From Svornostia abyssi (lineage in GTDB: Bacteria > Actinomycetota > Thermoleophilia > Solirubrobacterales > Solirubrobacteraceae), in NCBI GenBank assembly GCA_024666565.1, contig CP088295.1, positions 3,596,001 through 3,660,000 of the forward strand: DNA of 64,000 nt, in the 5' to 3' direction. The position numbers and the translations under genes were made by a program. A model generated the notes under the pieces. The model made no database searches and was not told where the DNA came from. It saw only the letters and a program-made list of their open reading frames with translations. Shown piece after piece: positions 25,839 through 37,325 of the stretch. Position 1 is the first letter of the stretch, and every line of letters begins with the position of its first letter.

Positions 25839-26683
25839 CCGCGCGTCCTGCGCGCAGCGCGCGGCCGCGGCTGGCAGCGCTCGCACGCGTAGGTTCCCCG
25901 CCCCGCGGCGACGAACTTCACGATCTCGCCGCCGCAGACGGTGCACGGCTCGCCGCGACGACGGTGCACGAGGAAGTCGTGCTGAAACCCGCCGTACACC
26001 CCGTCGACGTGGCGGAAATCGTCGATCGTCGCCCCGCCCGCGTCGATGCCCGCAGCGAGCGACGCCACGACCGCGTCGCGCAACGCGTCGTACTGCGCAC
26101 GGGTCAGGGACCCCACCGGTCGCAGCGGATGGATCCTCGCGCGAAACAGCGCCTCGTCGGCGTAGATGTTCCCGACGCCCGCGATGCGGCGCTGATCGAG
26201 CAGGAACGCCTTCACGGGCGCACGTCGGCCCCGGGCCTGGGCGCGCAGGTACGCGCCGGTGAACGCATCGCTGAAGGGCTCCGCCCCGAGCCGCGCGTCG
26301 AGGAACGCCGCCAGCGCCGGCCCGCCGATGGCCAGCTCCCCGGTCCCGAACCGGCGGGGATCGCAGAACGACAGCCGCCCGCCGTCCAGGTCGAACCGCA
26401 CGCGCTCGTGGGCCGCGTCCGCGTCGGCGGGCTCCCACAGCAGCGTGCCTGTCATCCGGAGGTGGATGAGCAGATGGATGTCGCCCTCCGCGCGCCAGAT
26501 CAAGTACTTGCCGCGGCGCTCGAGGGCCGCGACCCGGCGGCCCTGCAGCGCGTCGACGACCGCCGCTGGGGCCAGCGGCTGCGTCCATCGCGGGTCGAGG
26601 ATCCGCAGCTCGCGCAGGGTGCGCCCCTCGACCTTCGGGGCGAGCTGACGGCGGATCGTCTCGACCTCGGGGAGCTCGGGCAC
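25814..26683 (-). CDS. mutM: Formamidopyrimidine-DNA glycosylase (Fpg/MutM)
   Basis: 289 residues. The mature N terminus PELPEVETIRRQL carries the catalytic Pro (after Met removal) and Glu. The lysine finger lies in RRGKYLIWRA, the helix-two-turn-helix region includes AGVGNIYADEALFRA, and the C-terminal zinc finger is complete: CTVCGGEIVKF and YACERCQPRP. It excises 8-oxoguanine and formamidopyrimidines and cuts the abasic site by beta,delta-elimination. It is the last gene of a minus-strand run xerD, lipoprotein, deoB, mutM with gaps of 10-13 bases or overlap. Confidence 0.96.
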   Translation of the reverse strand: MPELPEVETIRRQLAPKVEGRTLRELRILDPRWTQPLAPAAVVDALQGRRVAALERRGKYLIWRAEGDIHLLIHLRMTGTLLWEPADADAAHERVRFDLDGGRLSFCDPRRFGTGELAIGGPALAAFLDARLGAEPFSDAFTGAYLRAQARGRRAPVKAFLLDQRRIAGVGNIYADEALFRARIHPLRPVGSLTRAQYDALRDAVVASLAAGIDAGGATIDDFRHVDGVYGGFQHDFLVHRRRGEPCTVCGGEIVKFVAAGRGTYACERCQPRPRAARRTRGQAASARS

Positions 26684-26693
26684 CCCTCCGAGG

Positions 26694-27854
26694 CTACGAG
26701 CCCGTGACGAAGGACGAGCCCGGCAGCGCCGGTTCGTCGCCCTCGGTCACCCACGCCAGGGCGCTGGCCCCGACGTCGGCCATCGCGCCGTCGTGGCGCC
26801 GTCCCTCGTCCCCGTCGAACACGGCGAGCAGCGGCACGTACTCGCGGGTGTGATCGGAGTGCGGCGCGCGCGGATCGACCCCATGATCGGCCGTGATGAC
26901 GAGCAGATCGTCGGCGCGCAGGCGACGCAGCCAGATCGAGACCGCGCGGTCGATCTCCTGGAGGGCCGCATGGAACCCGGCGGTGTCCTTTCGATGGCCG
27001 TGCACCTGATCGGTCTCGATGAGGTTGACGAGCACGAGCCCCTGGTCGAGCTCGTCGACCAGGCGACCCGTCACCGCCAGGCCGTCCGCGTTCGTCGCAG
27101 CCGCGTGCTGCTCGTCGATCCCCACGCCAGCGAACAGGTCCCACGCCTTGCCCACCGCGTGGACGGGGACGCCCGCGGCCTGCGCCGCCTCAAGGTAGGA
27201 CGGGCCGGGCGGCCGGACGGCGAAGTCGCGCCGCCCGCCGGTGCGCTCGTACGCCCCGGGGGCGCCGGCGAACGGGCGTGCGATGACGCGGCCGACGGCA
27301 TGGTCGCCCGTCAGCACCTCGCGCAGCGCGCGGCAGACGGCGTGCAGCTCTGCCTCCGGAAGCACCTCGTCGTGCGCTGCGATCTGGAGCACCGAGTCCT
27401 GTGAGGTGTAGACGATCGGCGCACGCGTGCGGACGTGCTCGTCGCCGAAGTCCGCGATCGCGCGCAGGCCGTCGTACGGGCGGTTGCAGAGCGGCTCGTG
27501 GCCGGTGAGGCGCACGATCTCCGCGACCACCTCGGCCGGGAACCCGTCCGGGTACGTGGGCAGCGGCAACGGCGTGACGACGCCCATGAGCTCCCAGTGC
27601 CCTGTCGCAGAGTCCTTGCCCGGCCCCTCCGGCGCGAGCCGACCGTGGAGCGCCGGCGTCCCCGCCGGTGTGACGCCGCGGAGCGGGAGGATCGAACCGA
27701 GACCGAGCCGCTGGAGCGTCGGCAGACGCAGCCCACCCTCGGCCTCGGCGACGTGCGCGAGCGTGTTGGCGCCCTCGTCCCCGTAGGCCGCGGCGTCGGG
27801 GAGCGCGCCGACACCGACCGCGTCGGCGACGACGACGAAGGCGCGCCGCCTCAC
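26694..27854 (-). CDS. deoB: Phosphopentomutase
   Basis: 386 residues from GTG 27854, which overlaps the lipoprotein stop (GTGA). Alkaline-phosphatase superfamily metalloenzyme: FVVVADAVGVGALPDA supplies the first metal Asp, GKDSATGHWELMG the catalytic Thr region, LVNLIETDQVHGHRKD and LLVITADHGVDP further metal ligands, and SDHTREYVPLLA the last His. It converts ribose-1- or deoxyribose-1-phosphate to the 5-phosphate in nucleoside salvage. Two Mn2+ ions are expected in the active site. The usual partner genes deoA, deoD and deoC are not in the window. Confidence 0.95.
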   Translation of the reverse strand: MRRRAFVVVADAVGVGALPDAAAYGDEGANTLAHVAEAEGGLRLPTLQRLGLGSILPLRGVTPAGTPALHGRLAPEGPGKDSATGHWELMGVVTPLPLPTYPDGFPAEVVAEIVRLTGHEPLCNRPYDGLRAIADFGDEHVRTRAPIVYTSQDSVLQIAAHDEVLPEAELHAVCRALREVLTGDHAVGRVIARPFAGAPGAYERTGGRRDFAVRPPGPSYLEAAQAAGVPVHAVGKAWDLFAGVGIDEQHAAATNADGLAVTGRLVDELDQGLVLVNLIETDQVHGHRKDTAGFHAALQEIDRAVSIWLRRLRADDLLVITADHGVDPRAPHSDHTREYVPLLAVFDGDEGRRHDGAMADVGASALAWVTEGDEPALPGSSFVTGS

Positions 27855-28423
27855 GCGGACGGCTGACGGACGCGCAGGGATCGGGCGACGTCGCGAAAGA
27901 CGTCGCCGTCGACGGTGGCGAACTGCTCCGGTGTCGCGTACTGATCGAGCACGACCTCGGCCCCGCCCGCGAACAGATGGACCGACCGCGCGCGCCGCGG
28001 GAAGCCGGAGTTCGAGCCCGTGCCGATGAGCTCCACGCCGCGGCGTGACCCGTTGCGCAGGATCCGAGTGGACGTCACCGAGTACTCCGGATCGCGGGTC
28101 TTCACGGCGGCGACGAGCGAGTCGCGCGTGGCCTCGAGATCGGAGCGGGTGGTCGGCAGCGGCTCGGTGCGCGGGTAGCGCCACAGCGCGATCGTCGCCC
28201 GGCCGGACGTGATCTTCGCGAGGAGCGGTCCTTCGGCCGGTCCCTGCTCGAGCTTCCATTCGCCCGGGATCTCGAGGCTGACACCCAGCGAGCCGAAGGT
28301 CAGCGGCAGGAGGGGCCCGGGCGGGCCCGGCGTGCCGACGTCCGGCGGGCGCTGAGGCTCGCTGCCGCAGCCTGCCGCCACGAGGGCGGCGGCGACGATG
28401 CCGAGGATCGAGGTGCGACGCAC
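27851..28423 (-). CDS. Putative lipoprotein between xerD and deoB
   Basis: 190 residues from GTG 28423, chosen to place a signal peptide at the N terminus (RRTSILGIVAAALVAAGC). The Cys after AAG is the likely lipidation site. The mature part starts with a Pro/Gly-rich spacer and then a roughly 130-residue alpha/beta domain: LGVSLEIPGEWKLEQG, GRATIALWRYPRTEPLP and VLDQYATPEQFATVDGDVFR. This resembles the PsbP/MOG1-like fold seen in many actinobacterial lipoproteins, but I am not certain. Its place inside a DNA/nucleotide-metabolism operon says little about function. Confidence 0.78.
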   Translation of the reverse strand: MRRTSILGIVAAALVAAGCGSEPQRPPDVGTPGPPGPLLPLTFGSLGVSLEIPGEWKLEQGPAEGPLLAKITSGRATIALWRYPRTEPLPTTRSDLEATRDSLVAAVKTRDPEYSVTSTRILRNGSRRGVELIGTGSNSGFPRRARSVHLFAGGAEVVLDQYATPEQFATVDGDVFRDVARSLRVRQPSA

Positions 28424-28436
28424 CCGGAGAGCGTAC

Positions 28437-29378
28437 TCAGCGCGCGGACGCGCGCGGGTGCGCGCTGAAGTACACGTCGCGGAGCCGGTCCGCAGACAGG
28501 TGCGTGTACATCTGGGTCGTCGCGATGTCGGCATGGCCGAGCATCTCCTGCACGGCGCGCAGGTCGCAGCCGCCGGCGAGCAGGTGGGTGGCGAACGTGT
28601 GGCGCAGCGTGTGCGGGCTCATCTTCTGGTCGAGGCCGACGGCACGCGCGTGACGCTGGACGATCTTGTAGAGCCCCTGCCGCGTGAGTCCCGTGCCCCG
28701 GCGGTTGACGAACAGGTGCGACTCCTCCTCGACCCCGACGAGGACCGGCCGGCCCCGGTCGAGCCACGTCCGCACGGCGGTGATCGCCTCCCGGCCGACC
28801 GGGACGAGCCGCTCCTTGCTGCCCTTGCCGCGTGTGCGCAGCACCCCGTGTCGCAGATCGATGTCGCGAACCTCGAGCCCGGTCGCCTCGCTGGCCCGCA
28901 GTCCGCACGCGTACATCAGCTCGAGCATGGCGCGGTCGCGCAGCGCAGCGGGATCGGTCCCCTTGGGAGCGGAGAGCAGCCGGGCCACCTCGTCGCGGCT
29001 CAGCACCTGCGGCAGCTTCTGCGAGGCGCGCGGCGAGCGCAGGTCCGCGGTGGGGTCGTGCTCCATGACCTGCTCGCGGCGCAGGTGCCGGTAGAACGAC
29101 CGCAGGCACGCGGTCTTGCGCTGCAGCGTCGCGTGCGCGGCCGGCGGGCGCTCGCCGTCCCCCGAGGCCAGCGCCGCGAGGAACCGTGCGAGGTCCTGGT
29201 GAGTGGCCTCCGTCGCCTGCACGCCGGTCCGGTCGAGGAACGCGCCGAACTGCAGCAGGTCGGTGCGGTAGGCCTCCAGCGTGTTCCGTGACAGGCCGCG
29301 CTCGAACTCGAGGTAGGCGAGGAAGTCGAGGACGTGATGCTCGAACGGGCGCGTGTCGACGGAAGCAGCGATGGCCAT
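28437..29378 (-). CDS. xerD: Tyrosine recombinase XerD
   Basis: 313 residues from ATG 29378; an earlier ATG at 29429 would add 17 unlikely residues. The N-terminal SAM-like core-binding domain (FLAYLEFERGLSRNTLEAYR) is followed by the catalytic domain with all active-site residues: CGLRASEATGL (Arg), GKGSKERLVP (Lys), HTLRHTFATHLLAGG (His, Arg), and LGHADIATTQMYTH (His and nucleophilic Tyr). It resolves chromosome dimers at dif with XerC under FtsK control. A housekeeping copy is favoured because it heads a deoB-mutM operon rather than lying among mobile-element genes. Confidence 0.94.
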   Translation of the reverse strand: MAIAASVDTRPFEHHVLDFLAYLEFERGLSRNTLEAYRTDLLQFGAFLDRTGVQATEATHQDLARFLAALASGDGERPPAAHATLQRKTACLRSFYRHLRREQVMEHDPTADLRSPRASQKLPQVLSRDEVARLLSAPKGTDPAALRDRAMLELMYACGLRASEATGLEVRDIDLRHGVLRTRGKGSKERLVPVGREAITAVRTWLDRGRPVLVGVEEESHLFVNRRGTGLTRQGLYKIVQRHARAVGLDQKMSPHTLRHTFATHLLAGGCDLRAVQEMLGHADIATTQMYTHLSADRLRDVYFSAHPRASAR

Positions 29379-29447
29379 GCACAGGGAGTTCCATGGGCGG
29401 GGCGATCCGCCTGCGTGCTGCAACCCCACGTGCGCCCCGGGACAGCG

Positions 29448-30674
29448 CTACGCCTCCGCGGCGACCACGGCATCGCCCGACCCGGCCACGCGGGCGGCGG
29501 ATGGCGCATCCCGGTCATGGGCCCGGCGCAGCGCGACCAGCCCCGCCGTGGCGGCCACGATCGGCACCGCGCCCGCGATCGCCAGGGCGCCACGCGCCCC
29601 GACCGCCGCGACCAGCACGCCGGCCAGCGTGGTCGCGGTCAGCTCGGCCGCGTTGCGCGCCGCGTTGTACGCGGCGAACGCGCGACCGTGCACAGTGTCC
29701 GGAACGCGACGCTGGATCACCGCGCGGACCAGCGTGTTCTTCACGCCGTGGCCCACCCCACCGATCAGGTACCCGGCCACTGCCGCGGGCACCACAGCCC
29801 AGACGGTCTGGCCGGCCATGCCCACGCCCTGGATCGCCAGCGCCACGAGTGCCGCCCACGGCTGATGGCGCGCGGGGATCCGGCCTGCGAGCCCCAGCGC
29901 GCCCGCAGCCATGCCGAGCGTCCAGCACGCCAGGACGACGCCGTACACCGCCGGCTGCGCCCCAACCGTGTCGACGAGATACACGACCTCCGCGGTGATC
30001 GCGACCGACACCACGAGCAACGCCGCGACCGCGGCGCCGACGACCGGGCGCAGCACCGGGTCGGTCGCCAGATGCCGGACACCCTCGCGCGCGCGGTCCT
30101 GCGTGCCACCGGTGGCCGGCTGCGGGGGCCGCCGGACGCGCAGCAGGATCGGGCCGCCGCCCGCGATGGCGGCCAGCCCGGCCGCCGCGATGAGCATCGG
30201 GGGCGCCAGCGAGCCGCCGAGCGCGACGACGCCCGCGATCAGCGGCCCGACCGCGAACCCGACGTAGCGACTCGTCTCGACGAGGCCGTTGGCACGGGTC
30301 AGCCCGCGGCCGCGGGCCGCGGGGCCCACGAGGGCGAACTCCGCCGGCTGGGCGAGCGCGTTCCCGGCCGCGAGCAGCGCGGACAGCGCGAGGATCGCGC
30401 CGAGGCCTGGCGTGGTGGCCAGGGCCAGCGCCACGGCCGCCTGCGCCGCGGTCGCGAACGCCAGGACTCGCGTGGCCTCGCACCGGTCGGCGAGGACCCC
30501 GCCGACCGGCGCGAACAGCACCTGCGGCACCATCGTCGTCGCCACGAGCGCCGCAAGCGCCCAGGGGCCGCTTCCCTCCCCGTGCACGTGGAGCGTGAGC
30601 GCCACGAAGACGAGCAGGTCCGCGGCGGCCGAGACCCCGACGATCCCCGCCAGGACCCGGAGGTCGCGCGTCAT
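29448..30674 (-). CDS. MFS transporter (probable drug/metabolite exporter)
   Basis: 408 residues with about 12 hydrophobic segments. The loop 2-3 motif is VGGVLADRCEATRV, close to the MFS motif A (GxLaDrxGrr). The start ATG 30674 overlaps the stop of the upstream flavin oxidase (ATGA), so the two are translationally coupled. Helices such as AALVALAIQGVGMAGQTVWA and a second-half motif LIGGVGHGVKNTLVRA, ending in RVPDTVHGRAFAAYNAA, resemble the NreB/EntS-like branch of the major facilitator superfamily. The substrate cannot be read; coupling to an oxidase suggests export of its product. Confidence 0.87.
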   Translation of the reverse strand: MTRDLRVLAGIVGVSAAADLLVFVALTLHVHGEGSGPWALAALVATTMVPQVLFAPVGGVLADRCEATRVLAFATAAQAAVALALATTPGLGAILALSALLAAGNALAQPAEFALVGPAARGRGLTRANGLVETSRYVGFAVGPLIAGVVALGGSLAPPMLIAAAGLAAIAGGGPILLRVRRPPQPATGGTQDRAREGVRHLATDPVLRPVVGAAVAALLVVSVAITAEVVYLVDTVGAQPAVYGVVLACWTLGMAAGALGLAGRIPARHQPWAALVALAIQGVGMAGQTVWAVVPAAVAGYLIGGVGHGVKNTLVRAVIQRRVPDTVHGRAFAAYNAARNAAELTATTLAGVLVAAVGARGALAIAGAVPIVAATAGLVALRRAHDRDAPSAARVAGSGDAVVAAEA

Positions 30675-32070
30675 GCCACGCCGGCGTGTGTCGCGGGGCG
30701 GATGTTCTGGTTGCCCGAGAACACGTTCTCGGGATCCCAGGCGGCCTTGATCTCCGTCAGGCGGCGGTGGTTCGCCGCGCCGAACTGCGCCACGCGGCGG
30801 TCCTCCCCCCTCGTCACCGAGGAAGTTCAGGTACGCGTCGCCGGTCGCCAGGGACCGCAGGTCGTCGCGGTACGCGCGCCCGTGCGCGATGTTTCGCTCG
30901 TCGTCGGCGGGGTCGGACCACAGCAGCAGCGGATGCACGACGAACCCCGGCCGGCGGGCGCGCAGCGGGGAGTGCTCGTCCCCGACGCGGCTCATGGCGC
31001 CACCCCACGCGACGATGAACAGCTGCGCAGGCTCGCCCGGCAGGTCGGCGGCGCGGGCGTGGATCGTCCTGACGGCTTCCGGCGTCAGGTCGGCGAGGTG
31101 CTCGGCGGTCCACCAGTTGCGGTAGCCGGGCGGATCGTCGAGCGACGAGTTGAACGCCGCGTAGGTCGTCGTCTCGAACGCGTCGAGCACGGGCGACGCC
31201 GCACGGATCCCGGCGAGCAGCTCGTCGGCCTCGGCGGCGGGGCCGTCGAACATCCCCGCGATCGCGGCGACCGGGCGCCCACGCAGCTCAGCGGGAATCT
31301 CATCGTCCACCGGTGCGGTGAAGTACGCGAACGCGAGGCTCAGGCCCTCCGGCGCGTTGCGCATCGTGTCGCGGAACAGGCCGAGCAGCTCCTCCCCCAC
31401 GGTCGTACGGCCAGAGCGCGAGGCCGCCGACGATCTCGGCCTCGACGGGGTGCAGCGCGAGCTCGAGCGCCGTGACGACGCCGAAGTTCCCGCCGCCGCC
31501 CCGCAGCGCCCAGAGCAGGTCAGGATGGTGGTCGGCGTCCGTGCGAACGAGCCGCCCGCCTGCCGTGACGAGCTCCGCGGCGACGAGGTTGTCGCACGCC
31601 AGGCCGTGCTTGCGCTCCAGCCAGCCGGAGCCGCCGCCGAGGGTGAGGCCGGCCACGCCGGTCGTCGACACCCGGCCGCCCGTCGTCGCCAGTCCGTGCT
31701 CCTGCGTGGCCGCGTCGACCTGCGCCCACGTCGCGCCGCCGCCGACCCGCGCGATCCGCCGCTGCGGATCGACCTCCACGTCGTCCATCGCGCGGAGATC
31801 GAGCACGATGCCGTCGTCGCACAGCGACAGGCCCGCCACCGAGTGCCCGCCGGCGCGGACGGCCACCGGCACGTCGTGGCGGCGGGCGACGTCCAGCGCG
31901 GCGATCACGTCGTCGGGTGCCGCGCACCTGGCCACGAGCGCAGGTTGACGCTCGATCATCGTGTTGAACAGGCGGCAGGCGTCGGCGTACTCCGCCTCAG
32001 CGGGCAGATGGACGCCGCCGCGCAGGCGCAGGCGCAGTTCGTCGATGACGGTGGTCGAAAGCACGGACAT
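30671..32070 (-). pseudogene. FAD-linked (BBE-type) oxidoreductase, two frameshifts as sequenced
   Basis: Starts at ATG 32070 with a good AAGGAG site. Frame 1 holds the FAD domain: AVRAGGHSVAGLSL (the His is the usual covalent flavin attachment), TGVAGLTLGGGSGWLERKHG and LWALRGGGGNFGVVT. Frame 2 resumes at GEELLGLFRDTM and carries the substrate domain to YLNFLGDEG. Frame 3 resumes at EDRRVAQFGAANHRRLTEIK and closes the berberine-bridge (BBE) domain with WDPENVFSGNQNIRP. One extra base in C5 (31394-31398) and in C6 (30805-30810) explains both breaks; repaired length is 465 residues. The family oxidises sugars, alkaloids or polyketides with O2. It is coupled to the MFS gene and follows a LuxR regulator. 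Confidence 0.88.
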
Positions 32071-32172
32071 GTGGAGCTCCTTCGGTCGCGGAGCCCGACC
32101 GTACGCCCGCGCGCCTGCGCAGCCTTCGCCCGATTCGGCCATCTGCAGGGCATGGCCGGATGAGGCCAGTCG

Positions 32173-33818
32173 CTACAGCAAGCCCGGCGCGCGCCGCATA
32201 CGCGACCGCGGCGGCGCGCGACGACAACCGGAGCTTCGCCCGGATGTTCGCGACGTGGCGGTGCACGGTGTGCGGGCTCAGCACGAGCGCGTCGGCGATC
32301 TCCTGGTCGCTGTGGCCCTGCGCGACGAGCCGCAGCACGTCCAGCTCGCGCGGCGTCAGCTCGGACAAGGCCGCGGCCGCCGGTTCCGCCGTCAGCTCAT
32401 CGGCCCGCTCCAGGTCGCGCTTCGCGCCGAGCGCCGCGAAGACCTCGCGCGCGGCCGCCGCCTCGAGCCGCGCGTGCTCCGTGCGGCCGAGGGCATGCAG
32501 GGCGCGAGCGAGCGCGAGCCGGCTCAGCGCGAGGTCGTACGGCGCGGCGTGCGCGTCGAACCCGTCGATGGCGTCCTCGAACGCCTCGCGCGCGCTGTCC
32601 GCGTCGCCCGCGGCCAGCGCCGCCTCGCCGGTCAGCAGCCGGACGCGGGCCCGGAGGTAGGGCGTGCCGAGCCGCGTGGCGATCTCCTGCGCCGCAGCGA
32701 GCGAGCCGCTGGTGTCCTCGCCGAGCGCGGCGAGCGCCCGGACCTGCAGTTCCAGCGCCGGGAGCCGCGGCAGGACGGTGTCGTCGCGCAGCGAGCGCAG
32801 CACCCGCGCGGCGGTGTCGGCCGCGGCCCGCGCGTCGCCCGCCTCCAGCGCCAGGCCACCGAGACCGAGGAGACCGACCGGCCCTGCCTCCTCGAACAGG
32901 GCGCGCGCCTCATCGGTCCGTCCCTGGCGGGCGCGCAGCTCTCCCGAGACGAGCGTGGCTGCCACCCGCCATCCCGGCTCGCCGCGACAGGGTGAAGTCC
33001 TCGAGCGCCGCCGTCATCTCGCGCTCCGCGGCCTCCCAGTCACCGCGGGTGGCGAGCACGCGCCCGTACGAGCTGCGGCACACGCCCGCCAGCTGCCGTC
33101 CACCCCAATGGTCGGTGAACCGCTTCGCCGCCGCGCACCATTCCTCGGCGCGCGCGAAGTCGCCGACACCGTCACACGCCGTGATGAGCGAGCACATCAC
33201 CCAGCCCGCCGAGATCGGCAGGTAGAGGTCCTCGGCGGCGACGATCGCCGACGCCTCGTCCAGTGCCCGCATGCCGGTGCCGACCTCGCCGGCCATGACC
33301 GCCGCCACGCCGCCCTGGGCGAGCGCGATCGCCTCCAGGTCTGCGACCCCGTGAGCAAGCCCGATCCGCCGCGCCTCCTCGCACAGGCGCCGGACCTCGG
33401 GCAGGTCGTCGCCCGTGTTCAGCACCTGGTCGGCCTGGAGCACCGCGACCCAGCCGTGATCGGCCGACAGCGGCTGGTCGACCAGCGCGCGCTGCGCCAG
33501 TTCCAGCCACCCCCGGGCGACGGCGACCTCGGACCGGAACTCACGGAAGTCGGCGGACAGGAACGCCGCGATCCGGGCCGCCCCGCCGGCGTCGCCCGCG
33601 TCGCGGTAGGCGCGATACGCCTGTTCGCGCGCCTCGATCGTCAGCTCCTCGTCCGAGAGCCACCAGGCCGCCCAGCCGAGCCCGTCCCACGCCTCCGCGC
33701 TCGCGCCGGCGAGCAGCGCCGACTCGAACGCGCGCTTGGCGCGGTCCCAGTCCCCGTCGTCCAGCGCCGCCTGCCCCTCGGTGAGGGCGGCGGCACGCGT
33801 GTCGCTCGTGGAGGCCAT
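32173..33818 (-). pseudogene. LuxR-family regulator with TPR-like repeats, frameshifted as sequenced
   Basis: The first half (from ATG 33818) is helical, TPR-like: DWDRAKRAFESALLAGASAE, LGWAAWWLSDEELTIEAREQ. The second half, in another frame, ends in a LuxR/GerE DNA-binding domain: LSELTPRELDVLRLVAQGHS, DQEIADALVLSPHTVHRHVA. Removing one base from CCC 32973-32975 yields SRRAGWRVAATLVSGELRAR, the usual family text. Removing one from CCC 32183-32185 gives the canonical ending AARAGLL and TAG at 32173; without it the frame runs 59 odd residues further to 31997, into the oxidase gene. Repaired length is about 547 residues. Both sites read CCCGGC. Likely controls the oxidase-MFS pair downstream. 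Confidence 0.82.
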
Positions 33819-33869
33819 GGTGCCGACGCCAATGCTCCCATGGCGACAGGCGTTCGTCAGCCCCGTGCG

Positions 33870-34412
33870 TCAGCCTGATTCGCGCGCGCGGCGGAACAGC
33901 AGCAGTCCGATGAGCGTCTTCGCGTCGGTGGTGGCGTCGATCGCCGCGTCGAGCTCGTCGAGCGGCCAGCGCACGACCTCGATGCGCTCGTCCTCCTCGT
34001 CGTTCTCCGGTCGTTCGACCTCCACGAGCCCCGTGGCGAAGAACACGTGGAGTTCCTCGTTGCTGAAGCCGACGCTCGTGAAGTACGTCGTCGCGTGCTC
34101 CCACGCGTCCGCGGCGAGACCCAGCTCCTCGGCCAGCTCGCGGCGCGCGCACTCCTGCGGCGACTCACCCGGCTGGTCCAGCCGCCCCGCGCAGATCTCG
34201 AGGATGTCGGATCGGCCGACGATCTCCCGCGGCTGCCGCACGAGGTAGAGGGACGCGTCGTCGTAGGCGACCACCGCGACGGCGCCGCCGTGCACGACGT
34301 TCTCGCGCTCGACGATCTCACCGTCCTCGAACTGGAAGCGTTCCCGGACGACGTCGAAGATCCGGCCGCGGAACACGGTCTCGCCCGTGAGGCGTTCGAA
34401 GCGCTGGCTCAT
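33870..34412 (-). CDS. Nudix hydrolase, ADP-ribose pyrophosphatase type
   Basis: 180 residues. The Nudix box is complete in LEICAGRLDQPGESPQECAR followed by RELAEELGLAA, with the metal-binding Glu residues in REL.EE. The N-terminal strand (VFRGRIFDVVRERFQFEDGE) and the AVAVVAYDDASLYLVRQPRE sheet are typical of NudF-like ADP-ribose pyrophosphatases, which dimerise through this part. It likely hydrolyses ADP-ribose or related sugar nucleotides to AMP and ribose-5-phosphate. It lies 24 bases downstream of the M20 peptidase, so is probably in the pyrG operon. Confidence 0.9.
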   Translation of the reverse strand: MSQRFERLTGETVFRGRIFDVVRERFQFEDGEIVERENVVHGGAVAVVAYDDASLYLVRQPREIVGRSDILEICAGRLDQPGESPQECARRELAEELGLAADAWEHATTYFTSVGFSNEELHVFFATGLVEVERPENDEEDERIEVVRWPLDELDAAIDATTDAKTLIGLLLFRRARESG

Positions 34413-34436
34413 GCGCGGCAGCCTAACGGGGCGCGC

Positions 34437-37261
<2,825 letters not shown>

Positions 37262-37325
37262 TCACTGTATCCGGCATCGCCGACGGTAGGACGGGTCGAC
37301 CCCGCTCCCTGCGAGAAACACCTGC

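Noticed and set aside
24738-26588. A 616-residue open frame running through mutM and recO
   Set aside because: It joins an out-of-frame shadow of mutM to the true N-terminal part of recO; mutM is intact in another frame.
29448-31400. A 650-residue flavin oxidase-MFS fusion
   Set aside because: The join is produced by a frame break in C6 30805-30810. In the third frame the oxidase closes with a proper BBE end and stops at 30671, overlapping the MFS start.
31997-32172. 59-residue C-terminal extension of the LuxR regulator
   Set aside because: It follows the DNA-binding helix with low-complexity Arg-rich sequence and overlaps the oxidase start. A one-base correction gives the canonical AGLL end and TAG.
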